Positions 6,949 to 13,652 of a stretch of DNA of 13,652 bases are shown in pieces. Both the position numbers and the translations under genes were made by a program. Each line of letters opens with the position of its first letter. Within the stretch, counting starts at the first letter, position 1. Below the pieces are notes generated by a model. The model was not told the origin of the DNA, searched no databases, and saw nothing but the letters and a program-made list of their open reading frames with translations. Origin of the DNA: Candidatus Brocadiia bacterium (GTDB lineage: Bacteria; Planctomycetota; MHYJ01; WSZJ01); assembly GCA_013360825.1 (NCBI GenBank), contig JABWAY010000078.1:1-13652 (forward strand), in the 5' to 3' direction.

Positions 6949-7710
6949 ATGCTTTCGATCAAGGACCTGACGGCGAAAGTCGGCGCGAAGGAAATCCTGA
7001 CCGGGATCACGCTCAACGTGAAGGCCGGCGAGGTGCACGCGATCATGGGGCCGAATGGCTCCGGGAAGAGCACGCTGGCGCAGGTGCTGGCCGGGCATCC
7101 GGCGTACACGGTGACCGGCGGCACGGTGACCTACCAGGGGCGCGACCTGACGGAGATGACGCCGGAGGACCGGGCGAAGGAGGGGATCTTCCTCGCGTTC
7201 CAGTACCCGGTGGAGATCCCGGGGGTCTCCAACGCCTACTTTCTCCGCGCGGCCTACAACGAGCGGGAGAAGCAGGCCGGCCGGCCGGAGCTCGACGTGA
7301 TGGAGTTCAACACGCTCCTCAAGGAGAAGTCGAAGATCCTGCACATCGACGAGTCGCTCCTGAACCGTCCGGTGAATGAGGGATTCAGCGGGGGCGAGAA
7401 GAAGCGGAACGAGATCTTCCAGCTGGCGGTGCTCGAACCGAAGCTGGCGATTCTCGACGAGACGGACTCCGGGCTCGACATCGATGCGCTCCGGACGGTC
7501 TCGGATGGGGTGAACCGCCTCCGGTCGAAGGATCGCGCGTTCATCGTGGTGACGCACTACCAGCGTCTCCTCAACTACATCGTCCCGGATTTCGTCCACG
7601 TCATCGCGGGCGGGCGGATCGTGAAGAGCGGCGGGAAGGAACTCGCGCTGGAGCTCGAGCAGCGCGGCTACGACTGGCTCAAGCCTGCGGCAGCGGGGGC
7701 GGCGCGATGA
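6949..7710 (+). CDS. sufC: Fe-S cluster assembly ATPase SufC
   Basis: This is a 253-aa ABC-type ATPase. Walker A is GPNGSGKST (34-42, Lys40), the signature is FSGGEKKR (146-153), Walker B ends LDE with catalytic Glu171, and the H-loop is VVTHYQRLL. SufC lacks membrane partners; two copies bind SufB and SufD, and ATP-driven dimerisation opens the scaffold for cluster assembly. FSGGEKKRNEI and ETDSGLDIDALR are specific to SufC compared with transport ATPases. An open frame runs far upstream (through sufB in another frame), but the ATG at 6949 matches the family N-terminus (MLSIKDL). Only a poor ribosome binding site precedes it. The stop codon overlaps the sufD start (ATGA). Confidence 0.97.
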   Translation: MLSIKDLTAKVGAKEILTGITLNVKAGEVHAIMGPNGSGKSTLAQVLAGHPAYTVTGGTVTYQGRDLTEMTPEDRAKEGIFLAFQYPVEIPGVSNAYFLRAAYNEREKQAGRPELDVMEFNTLLKEKSKILHIDESLLNRPVNEGFSGGEKKRNEIFQLAVLEPKLAILDETDSGLDIDALRTVSDGVNRLRSKDRAFIVVTHYQRLLNYIVPDFVHVIAGGRIVKSGGKELALELEQRGYDWLKPAAAGAAR

Positions 7711-9050
7711 GCGGGGCGGTGGCCGAGATGCCGATGGTGAAAGGGTGCTGGCCGGCCCACCTGGACGCGTTTGAAAAGAGTCCGGGGTGGTCGGCGGTGC
7801 CGTGGGCGGTGGGGCTGCGCAAGCGCGGGAGCGCCGCGTTCCACGAGCGCGGATTCCCAACGACAGACGACGAAGACTGGCGGTACACGAGCGTGCAGGC
7901 GCTTGCCGCGACGGCCTTCCGGCAGTCGCTGGCGGCGCGCGCGGATGCGCTGGTCTCGAGCACGGCGAAGATGTTCGGGTTCGGGCTGGAGGGCGGGCCG
8001 CGGATCGTCCTGGTGGACGGGTTCTTCTCGCCGGAGCTGTCGGACCTGACGGCGCTTCCGAAGGGTGTGCGTGCGGGCGGGCTGCTCCGTGCGATGACCG
8101 CGGAGAAGGCCCGGGTCGAGACGCACCTCGGGGAGATTGCGCCGCCGTCGTTCTCCGCGTTCGCGGCGCTGAATGCGGCGCTTTTCCAGGACGGCGCGTT
8201 CCTGGACGTCCCCGCCGGGGTGAAGGTGGAGACCCCGATCCTGATCCTGCATCTCTCTCACGAGTCCTATCTGGCTTCCCATCCGCGGAATCTCTACCGG
8301 GTCGGCGCGGGGGCGTCGGTGCAGGTGCTGGAGGCGTACGCTTCGCCCTCGTGCGACCTGTATTTCACGAATGCGGTGACGGAGGTCGACGTCGAGCGCG
8401 GGGGGCGGCTGATCCATGGGCGGATCGAATCGGAGAGCGGCAACGCGTTCCATGTGGCCTGCACGCAGGGGCGCGTGGCGGAGGACGGGCTCTGGCAGTC
8501 GGATGTGGCGGCGCTGGGGGCGGGGTTTTTCCGGCACGACCTCGGGGCGCGGCTGGTCGGGGAGCGGGCCGAGGCCCGGATGTTCGGGCTGACGATCGCG
8601 AGCGGGAAGCAGCATGTGGACCATCACACGGCGATCGATCATGCGGTGCCGCACTGCCCGAGCCGGGAGTACTACAAGGCGATCCTGAACGGCCGGTCGC
8701 GGGTGGTCTTCAACGGAAAAGTGTATGTCCGCGAGGACGCGCAGAAGACGGACGCGAAGCAGACGAACCGGAGCCTGCTCCTCTCCGAGGACGCGCGCGT
8801 GGACACGAAGCCGCAGCTGGAGATTTTCGCGGACGACGTGAAGTGCACGCACGGGGCGACGGTGGGGCAACTGGACGAGGACATGATCCACTACTGCCGG
8901 ACGCGTGGGATGTCGCCGGCGGTCGCGCGCGGGATCCTGACGTATGCGTTCGCGAGGGACGTGCTGCAGAATTTCGGGATCCCGGCGGTGAAGGAGCATC
9001 TCGACCGGTCGCTGGTGCAGAGGCTGCTCGATGCCGGGAGAGGGGCGTGA
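7707..9050 (+). CDS. sufD: Fe-S cluster assembly protein SufD
   Basis: The 447-aa product is the SufB paralogue that pairs with SufB in the SufBC2D scaffold. The early segment TDDEDWRYTSVQAL is the usual SufD N-terminal motif. The C-terminal parallel beta-helix is complete. KCTHGATVGQLDED carries Cys380 and His382, equivalent to E. coli SufD Cys358 and His360, the latter a cluster-site residue. The ATG overlaps the sufC stop by 4 nt (ATGA), and the stop overlaps the sufS start (GTGA), so translation of the three genes is probably coupled. A G-rich run (CGGGGGCGG) precedes the start as ribosome binding site. Confidence 0.95.
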   Translation: MSGAVAEMPMVKGCWPAHLDAFEKSPGWSAVPWAVGLRKRGSAAFHERGFPTTDDEDWRYTSVQALAATAFRQSLAARADALVSSTAKMFGFGLEGGPRIVLVDGFFSPELSDLTALPKGVRAGGLLRAMTAEKARVETHLGEIAPPSFSAFAALNAALFQDGAFLDVPAGVKVETPILILHLSHESYLASHPRNLYRVGAGASVQVLEAYASPSCDLYFTNAVTEVDVERGGRLIHGRIESESGNAFHVACTQGRVAEDGLWQSDVAALGAGFFRHDLGARLVGERAEARMFGLTIASGKQHVDHHTAIDHAVPHCPSREYYKAILNGRSRVVFNGKVYVREDAQKTDAKQTNRSLLLSEDARVDTKPQLEIFADDVKCTHGATVGQLDEDMIHYCRTRGMSPAVARGILTYAFARDVLQNFGIPAVKEHLDRSLVQRLLDAGRGA

Positions 9051-10279
9051 CGGCGGCGGCCGTCGACTGGGCCCGGGTGCGCGCGGACTTTCCCGCGCTC
9101 GACCAGAAGGTGCGCGGAAAACCGCTGGTCTATCTCGACAGCGCCGCGACGTCGCAGAAGCCGCGCGTCGTGATTGACGCGGTGCGTCATTACTACGAGC
9201 GCGACAACGCCAACATCCACCGCGGCGTCCACTGGCTCTCCGAACAGGCGACGAAGGCGTACGAAGACGTCCGGAAGAAAGTCGCCCGCTTCATCAACGC
9301 CGCCGACCCCCGCGAATGCGTGTTCGTCCGCGGCGCGACCGAAGGGATCAATCTCATCGCCCAGACCTGGGGGCGGACGCGGATCGGCGCGGGGGACGAG
9401 ATCCTCGTCTCGACGCTCGAGCACCATTCGAATCTCGTCCCGTGGCAGATGCTCGCGGCGGAGAAGGGCGCCCGGGTGCGGCCGATCCCGATGAACGACG
9501 CCGGGGAGCTGGACCTCGACGCGTACGCGGCGATGCTCTCCGGGAAGACCCGCCTCGTCTGCGTGAACCATGTCTCCAATGCGCTCGGCACCGTGAACCC
9601 GGTGGCGCGCATGGCGGAAATGGCTCACGGCGCCGGCGCCACGATCCTGGTCGACGGGGCGCAGGCGGTTCCGCACATGCCGGTCGACGTCCGCGCGATC
9701 GGCGCGGACTTCTATGTCTTCAGCGGACACAAGATGTGCGCCCCCACCGGGATCGGCGTCGCCTGGGCGCCGCTCGCCACCTGGGAGTCCCTCCCGCCCT
9801 GGCAGGGGGGCGGCGACATGATCGCCTCCGTCTCGTTCGAGAAGACGACCTACGCCCCCGCCCCCGCACGATTCGAGGCGGGCACCCCGAATATCGAGGG
9901 CGTCGTCGGCCTCGGGGCCGCCATCGACTACCTCACCGCCCTCGGGATGCCGGCGGTCGCAGCACGGGAGGCGGAACTGCTGAAGGTCTTCGAGGCCGCG
10001 GTCCGCGGAGTGCCGGGGACCCGCCTCGTCGGGACGGCGCGCGAGAAGGCCGGCGTCGTCTCGTTCGTGATGGAGGGCGTCCACCCGCACGACATCGGCA
10101 CCATCACCGACCGCGAAGGCGTCGCCCTCCGGACCGGCCACCACTGCGCCGAGCCGGTCATGCGCCGCCTCGGGCTCGCCGCCACCGCGCGCGCCTCGGT
10201 CGCCTTCTACAACACCCCGCAGGAGGCCGCGGCGCTGGCCGCCGCACTCGGCGCCGTCCGGGAGATCTTCCGCACATGA
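9047..10279 (+). CDS. sufS: Cysteine desulfurase SufS
   Basis: The 410-aa protein is a group II, PLP-dependent cysteine desulfurase that takes sulfur from L-cysteine as an enzyme persulfide for Fe-S assembly. The PLP lysine is Lys229 in FSGHKMCAPTG, and the persulfide cysteine is Cys367 in RTGHHCAEP (E. coli SufS: 226 and 364). HHSNLVPWQ and the RFEAGTPNIEG block are typical. The start is a GTG inside the overlap with the sufD stop, preceded by GGGAGAGG. An open frame continues far upstream within sufD, but the family N-terminus (DWARVRADFPAL) begins here. The stop overlaps the sufU ATG. The partner is expected to be SufU, encoded next. Confidence 0.97.
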   Translation: MTAAAVDWARVRADFPALDQKVRGKPLVYLDSAATSQKPRVVIDAVRHYYERDNANIHRGVHWLSEQATKAYEDVRKKVARFINAADPRECVFVRGATEGINLIAQTWGRTRIGAGDEILVSTLEHHSNLVPWQMLAAEKGARVRPIPMNDAGELDLDAYAAMLSGKTRLVCVNHVSNALGTVNPVARMAEMAHGAGATILVDGAQAVPHMPVDVRAIGADFYVFSGHKMCAPTGIGVAWAPLATWESLPPWQGGGDMIASVSFEKTTYAPAPARFEAGTPNIEGVVGLGAAIDYLTALGMPAVAAREAELLKVFEAAVRGVPGTRLVGTAREKAGVVSFVMEGVHPHDIGTITDREGVALRTGHHCAEPVMRRLGLAATARASVAFYNTPQEAAALAAALGAVREIFRT

Positions 10280-10728
10280 CCGACCTCCGCGACCTGTTCT
10301 CCGAAGTCATCCTCGACCACTACAAGTCGCCGCGGAATTTCCGAGCAATGCCCGACGCCTCGCGCTCCATGCCGGGGTCCAATCCCCTCTGCGGCGATCA
10401 CCTCATCCTCTTCATCAAGCTCGACGGAGACCGCATCGCCGACATCTCCTTCCAGGGAGGAGGGTGCGCGATTTCCACGTCGTCCGCCTCCATGATGACG
10501 CACGCCCTCCGCGGAAAAACCCGGGCCGAGGCCGAGGAACTCTTCCGGAAATTCCACGCCATGGTCACCCGCGAACCCGGAACCGCCTTCGACCCGGAGC
10601 CGATGGGCTCGCTGGGGGCGCTCGCCGGAGTCGCCGAATTCCCGGTGCGCGTCAAATGCGCCTCCCTCGCGTGGCATACGCTGGAGGCGGCGCTCAAGGG
10701 GGCCGGGGGGACCGTCAGCACGGAGTAG
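10276..10728 (+). CDS. sufU: Zinc-dependent sulfur-transfer protein SufU
   Basis: The 150-aa protein is an IscU-like fold. The zinc ligands of the SufU class are all present: Cys39 and Asp41 in NPLCGDH, Cys64 in GGGCAIS and Cys128 in VKCASLAWH. The inserted segment between the second and third cysteine (around 95-120) and the absence of the IscU LPPVK motif separate it from IscU. In Gram-positive bacteria SufU accepts the persulfide from SufS by ligand exchange at zinc and delivers it to SufBCD; I infer the same here since no SufE is present. It is the last gene of the operon, joined to sufS by an ATGA overlap with GGGAGA 10 nt upstream. Confidence 0.95.
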   Translation: MTDLRDLFSEVILDHYKSPRNFRAMPDASRSMPGSNPLCGDHLILFIKLDGDRIADISFQGGGCAISTSSASMMTHALRGKTRAEAEELFRKFHAMVTREPGTAFDPEPMGSLGALAGVAEFPVRVKCASLAWHTLEAALKGAGGTVSTE

Positions 10729-10740
10729 GGGCAATCGCGC

Positions 10741-10770
10741 TTCACCGCCTTCCATCCCCCGCGCTACACT
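10741..10770 (+). promoter_or_regulatory. Possible promoter of the PqqD-like gene
   Basis: TACACT (10765-10770) could be a -10 box, with TTCACC (10741-10746) as a poor -35 at spacer 18. The ATG at 10780 begins only 10 nt after the -10 box and no Shine-Dalgarno is visible, so if this promoter is used the mRNA would be almost leaderless. Read-through from sufU, 51 nt upstream, is the alternative. Confidence 0.4.
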
Positions 10771-10779
10771 CCGCCGCCG

Positions 10780-11214
10780 ATGCCGGACTCCCGCTATCGC
10801 ATCAATGCCCCGCTGGTCGCCTGCCAGACGCTGGAGGGCGAGAGTGTGCTGATCCATTTCGAGACGGGCTGCTATTTCAGCGCCGACCGGCTGGGTGCGG
10901 AGGTGATTGTCCTGGTGGAGAAGCGTCGATCGGTGGCGGAGATCGCGGCGCGGGTGGCGGCGCTGAGCGGGTGCGGGGGGGCGGAAGGAGAGGGGCTGGC
11001 GACGGCGTTTCTGGCGAAGCTGGCGGCGGAGGGGCTGATCGTCGCGGACGCGGGGGCGGCGCCGACGGAGGAGTTGCCGCCCGCGGGGGCGCCCTGTCCG
11101 GGGGCGGTCCCTGAGCTCCGGAAGTTCACGGACCTTCAGGATCTGCTGCTCCTCGACCCGATTCATGACGCGGGGGACGCGGGGTGGCCGGCGAAACCCG
11201 GGCCGGGCGCGTGA
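10780..11214 (+). CDS. PqqD-family peptide-binding protein (RiPP recognition element)
   Basis: Of 144 aa, residues ~8-90 fit the PqqD winged-helix fold that holds precursor peptides for modifying enzymes: a strand pair (SVLIHFETGCYFSADRLGA), then RRSVAEIAARVAAL and FLAKLAAEGLIV. The linker is Pro/Ala-rich. The C-terminus (TDLQDLLLLDPIHD...GWP, ~117-138) is the conserved tail I know from PqqD proteins paired with HprK-like kinases. The next gene begins in a GTGA overlap and starts with exactly such a kinase-like region, supporting one translationally coupled unit. This could be the start of a peptide-modification locus, but no precursor peptide or modifying enzyme is visible, because the sequence to the right appears disrupted. 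Pathway and substrate are unknown. Confidence 0.75.
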   Translation: MPDSRYRINAPLVACQTLEGESVLIHFETGCYFSADRLGAEVIVLVEKRRSVAEIAARVAALSGCGGAEGEGLATAFLAKLAAEGLIVADAGAAPTEELPPAGAPCPGAVPELRKFTDLQDLLLLDPIHDAGDAGWPAKPGPGA

Positions 11215-12671
11215 GCGGCGCGGACGCGGCCGGGGACCTCTGGGCCGTGCTCGAAGCCGGATTCCGTGCCGCGGCGGATCGGGTGGGGACGGCGGTTCTC
11301 ACGATTCCGGCACTCGGCGACGGCGCCGAGGTCGCGTTTGCGGGATCCGCGCTCGCCGCGCGCTGGGGGAGTGCCCTGGTGCCCGGACCGGCGCCGGCCG
11401 TCTCGTTCCGCGTCCGCGCCTGGGATTCCGAATCGTCCGGGGTCGCAACCCCCCGGCTCCCCGGCGGCGTCGAGTCCGGTCCCGCCGCCGGCCGTCCGGA
11501 CCGCGTCGAGACCTGGCTCGGTCCCCGGTATCGGGCGGCCGTCGTCCCGGCGTACGGGATGGCTCTCGCGTGGGACGGCGGCCGCCGGGAAGCGCTGGCG
11601 TGGGCCGCGTCGGCGGATTCCGTCCCGCCTTGGGAGATTGCGGCGCCGTTCCGGAGCGCGTGGGCGTGGTGGGCCGAGCGGTGCGGGGCGGTCCTCGCGC
11701 ACGGCGCGGTCGTCGGGGACGCGGAGGGTGCGGCGCTGATCACGGGGGTGTCGGGAAGCGGGAAGTCCACCCTCGTGCGCGAGGTGCTGCTGCGGGCCGT
11801 GGCGCGCTCCCTCGGGCTCGCGGGTCCTCCCCCCGGCGCCCACCGGCGCCTGCGGGGGCACGAATCCCTCGAGAAGGTGCTGGAGATCGACCAGGACCCC
11901 ATCGGCAAGACCCCCCGCTCGGTGCCGGCGACCTACGCCGACGTCATGGGGGAGATCCGGACCATCTTCGCGGGGACCGAGGAGGCGCGCATCCGCGGCT
12001 GGTCCCCCTCCCGCTTCTCCTTCAACGTGGCGGGCGGGCGCTGCGCCGCCTGCGAGGGGCAGGGGCGGGTCCGCGTGGAGATGGCCTTCCTCCCGGACGT
12101 GCACGTGACCTGCGAGGAGTGCGCCGGGCGGCGCTTCTCCGCGGAGACGCTGGAGGTGCGGTTCAAGGGGAGGAGCGTGGCCGACCTCCTGGAGATGCCG
12201 GTCTCCGAGGCCCGCCCCTTCCTCGCGGCCTTCCCGCGGGCCCACCGGCTCCTGACGCTGCTGGAGGAGGTGGGGCTCGGCTACCTCGCGCTCGGGCAGT
12301 CCTCGACGACGCTGAGCGGCGGGGAGGCGCAGAGGCTCAAGCTCGCGGCGGAGCTGGGGAAGGTGCAGCACGGCCGGACGCTCTACGTCCTCGACGAGCC
12401 GACCACGGGGCTCCACTTCTCCGACGTCGAGGTGCTCCTGCGGGCGCTCCAGAGGCTCGTGGACCTCGGCAACACGGTGGTCGTCATCGAGCACAACCTG
12501 GACGTCATCGCGGCGGCGGACGCGGTCATCGACCTCGGCCCCGGCGCGGGGCGGGAGGGCGGGAGGATCGTCGCCCGCGGGACGCCGGAGGAGATCGCCG
12601 CCTCCGGAACGGCGACCGGCAGGGCGATGCGTCCACGCCATACCGAACCCGACCCAAGTCGGCGAAAATAA
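11211..12671 (+). CDS. Hybrid ORF: HprK-like kinase N-terminal region joined at the P-loop to the C-terminal ABC half of UvrA
   Basis: The GTG start overlaps the PqqD-like stop (GTGA); an upstream GTG at 11184 is also possible. Residues 1-~178 resemble the region before the P-loop of HprK-like kinases (WEIAAPFRSAWAWWAERCGAVLAHGAVV). At GVSGSGKST (179-187) the sequence becomes UvrA domain II and stays so: DQDPIGKTPRS, the zinc site CAAC...CEEC, signature LSGGEAQRLKLA, Walker B LYVLDEPTTGLH, and VIEHNLDVI. UvrA runs from its second P-loop almost to its natural end, about 300 aa. The last ~10 residues and the stop come from the palindrome at 12637. The first ABC half, the UvrB-binding region and the kinase catalytic part are missing, so neither parent function is likely. 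The switch lies in a motif both parents share, which suggests misassembly or recombination more than a functional fusion. Confidence 0.7.
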   Translation: MSGADAAGDLWAVLEAGFRAAADRVGTAVLTIPALGDGAEVAFAGSALAARWGSALVPGPAPAVSFRVRAWDSESSGVATPRLPGGVESGPAAGRPDRVETWLGPRYRAAVVPAYGMALAWDGGRREALAWAASADSVPPWEIAAPFRSAWAWWAERCGAVLAHGAVVGDAEGAALITGVSGSGKSTLVREVLLRAVARSLGLAGPPPGAHRRLRGHESLEKVLEIDQDPIGKTPRSVPATYADVMGEIRTIFAGTEEARIRGWSPSRFSFNVAGGRCAACEGQGRVRVEMAFLPDVHVTCEECAGRRFSAETLEVRFKGRSVADLLEMPVSEARPFLAAFPRAHRLLTLLEEVGLGYLALGQSSTTLSGGEAQRLKLAAELGKVQHGRTLYVLDEPTTGLHFSDVEVLLRALQRLVDLGNTVVVIEHNLDVIAAADAVIDLGPGAGREGGRIVARGTPEEIAASGTATGRAMRPRHTEPDPSRRK

Positions 12672-12769
12672 AGGTGAATTTTCCGCACATTTCCGGGGCA
12701 GGAGCTGCCCCGGGAATGTGCGGAAAATTCACCTTTATTTTCGCCGACTTGGGTCGGGTTCGGTATGGC
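12637..12769. repeat. 133-bp near-perfect palindrome (65-bp arms, 3-nt loop)
   Basis: Arms 12637-12701 and 12705-12769 are reverse complements, with a GAG loop. The single exception is T12692 opposite G12714, which would be a U-G wobble in + strand RNA. A GC-rich tip (CCGGGGCAG/CTGCCCCGG) tops an A/T-richer middle. Each arm also contains a smaller hairpin (CCGAC-CCAA-GTCGG at 12649-12662 on the left). The palindrome supplies the stop codon of the UvrA hybrid (12669-12671), and its right edge shares one base with the stop codon of the reverse-strand ORF. It could be a mobile hairpin repeat, a transcription end for both convergent ORFs, or an assembly fold-back. The mismatch argues against a pure fold-back copy. 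Confidence 0.97.
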
Positions 12770-13652
12770 TACATGAACCCCGCGAGGGTGTCGAGGGGGT
12801 CGTTGCGGATCTCGGCGTCGAGGTCGAACGCGATGCCCCGCAGGAGAGGGACGTCCTTCCTCTCCCCGAGGATGCCGAGGCCGGTGACGGCGAACATGCG
12901 GAGGTAGCCGGTCTCCTTGCGGTCCGCCGCGAACCGCAGGAGGAGCCGCGCCGAATCCCGGTTCCCGATCATCCCGAGGATCCGGCAGGCGTGGCCGCGG
13001 GCGAGGATGCTCGTGGCCCCCTTCGCGCAGGCGGCGACCCGGCCCGGCGCCTCCCGGTCCCCGAGGAGGCCGAGGGCGGTCCCGGCGCCGTTCTTGAGGA
13101 AGGGGTCCCAGTCCGTCGTGACCACCTCGACCTTGAGGCCGACGCGGTCGCCCACAAACTCGAACAGCTTGCGCATGCGCATCGCATCGGCGGCGTTCGC
13201 GATCTTGGCGCTCGGTCCGACCGGAACATCGATCAACAAGTGCGTAGAGCCGGCGGCGAGCTTCTTGGACAGGATCGAGGCGACCATCTGCTCGCGGCTG
13301 ACGCTCGCGATGAGATCGGCAGTGCCGAGTATCGAACGGCCGAGCGGGTGCCCGCCATAGCAGGCCGCCTGGGCCAAATCAAAGACGAGATCGTCCGGCT
13401 GATCGTTGGCGGCGGCGATCTCCTGGAGGATGACGTCGCGCTCGCGCTCGAGCTCGCCCGGATCGAGAATCGAATGACTGAAGATGTCAGCGAGGATGTC
13501 GAGCGCCAGGGGCCAGTCACCCTTGAGCACCTTGGCATAATAGGTGGTGGTTTCCATGCCTGTGGCGGCATTGATTTCGCCGCCGGCGGATTCGATCTCC
13601 TCGGCTATGGCACGCGCATCGCGGCGCTCGGTTCCCTTGAAGGCCATGTGTT
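12769..13652 (-). CDS. Hybrid ORF, 5' end cut by the window: M16 peptidase / thymidine phosphorylase / HEAT-repeat pieces
   Basis: The frame is open to the right edge. The codon before the Met at 13647 is His, as expected for HxxEHMAFKGT of M16 peptidases, so the true start lies outside and Met is internal. Counting from that Met, residues 1-~118 are M16 peptidase (AEEIESAGGEINAATGMETTTYY, ELERERDVILQEIAAANDQPDD). Residues ~119-178 are a thymidine/AMP phosphorylase fragment (ASILSKKLAAGSTHLLIDV, PVGPSAK, GLKVEVVTTD). Residues ~180-292 are HEAT-like repeats (NGAGTALGLLGDREA, ARGHACRILGMIGNRDSA). The first two parts look alphaproteobacterial and less GC-rich than the rest of the window. The M16 zinc-ligand helix is partly outside, and its second half is missing. 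The phosphorylase lacks most of its active site. A functional three-part enzyme is improbable; chimeric assembly is the leading explanation. Confidence 0.6.
   Translation of the reverse strand, partial: HMAFKGTERRDARAIAEEIESAGGEINAATGMETTTYYAKVLKGDWPLALDILADIFSHSILDPGELERERDVILQEIAAANDQPDDLVFDLAQAACYGGHPLGRSILGTADLIASVSREQMVASILSKKLAAGSTHLLIDVPVGPSAKIANAADAMRMRKLFEFVGDRVGLKVEVVTTDWDPFLKNGAGTALGLLGDREAPGRVAACAKGATSILARGHACRILGMIGNRDSARLLLRFAADRKETGYLRMFAVTGLGILGERKDVPLLRGIAFDLDAEIRNDPLDTLAGFM

Noticed and set aside
11211..12671. Annotating the hybrid ORF simply as uvrA.
   Set aside because: It lacks the first ATPase half, the UvrB-binding and insertion domains, and begins with ~178 residues of a different family.
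12637..12769. The large palindrome as an ordinary intrinsic terminator.
   Set aside because: No T-run follows either arm, and the 65-bp arms are far longer than needed. It may still end transcription, but that is not its defining feature.
1..13652. CRISPR arrays, tRNA/rRNA genes, insertion sequences and phage integrases.
   Set aside because: No regularly spaced repeats, no cloverleaf or rRNA-like sequence and no transposase or integrase motif was seen on either strand.

Overview
The window is about 70% GC, densely coded, and looks like a piece of a Planctomycetota (or similar environmental) genome, probably from a metagenome. The best lineage marker is the first gene. It is a secreted seven-blade WD40 propeller followed by a HEAT-like tail that ends in a short alpha-helical module, an architecture I associate with planctomycetes. 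The SufBCDS-SufU gene order and a secreted trypsin-like protease with a CxxC-x-HxH motif fit this but do not prove it.

Layout. 173-1726 (+) is the WD40/HEAT protein. 1948-2823 (+) is the most interesting gene: a secreted thioredoxin-fold protein whose redox motif reads TGA-Gly-Gly-Cys in frame. A hairpin matching the bacterial SECIS pattern starts 14 nt after the TGA. I read it as a UGGC selenoprotein that a standard gene caller would split in two. A strong intrinsic terminator (2842-2874) separates it from the convergent ribosome-rescue hydrolase gene arfB (2893-3345, -). A secreted serine protease (3417-4343, +) and the glycolytic gene gpmA (4483-5229, -) follow.

5322-10728 is a complete Fe-S cluster assembly operon, sufB-sufC-sufD-sufS-sufU. 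The last four genes are joined by 4-nt ATGA/GTGA overlaps. In front lie a sigma70-like promoter and a palindrome (GGACTAAATTAGTCC) whose core fits the type-1 IscR/Rrf2 operator. SufS takes sulfur from cysteine, SufU carries or accepts it, and SufBCD builds the cluster. The operator suggests feedback by an Fe-S-sensing Rrf2 regulator encoded elsewhere.

10780-11214 is a PqqD-family peptide-binding (RRE) protein. It is overlapped by 4 nt by a gene whose first ~178 residues look like the N-terminal region of the HprK-like kinases that usually partner such PqqD proteins.

From about 11740 to the right edge the window becomes a mosaic. The HprK-like protein switches at its P-loop into the second ABC half of UvrA. 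That ORF ends inside a 133-bp almost perfect palindrome (12637-12769). The palindrome abuts a reverse-strand ORF made of three unrelated pieces: an M16 peptidase N-terminal region, a thymidine-phosphorylase fragment and a HEAT-repeat C-terminus. The M16 and thymidine-phosphorylase pieces look alphaproteobacterial and less GC-rich. The simplest reading is that this end is an assembly chimera or a recombination hot spot. Conclusions about the hybrid proteins should wait for read-level checks. I saw no tRNA, rRNA, CRISPR array, insertion sequence or integrase. The selenocysteine machinery is not encoded in the window.
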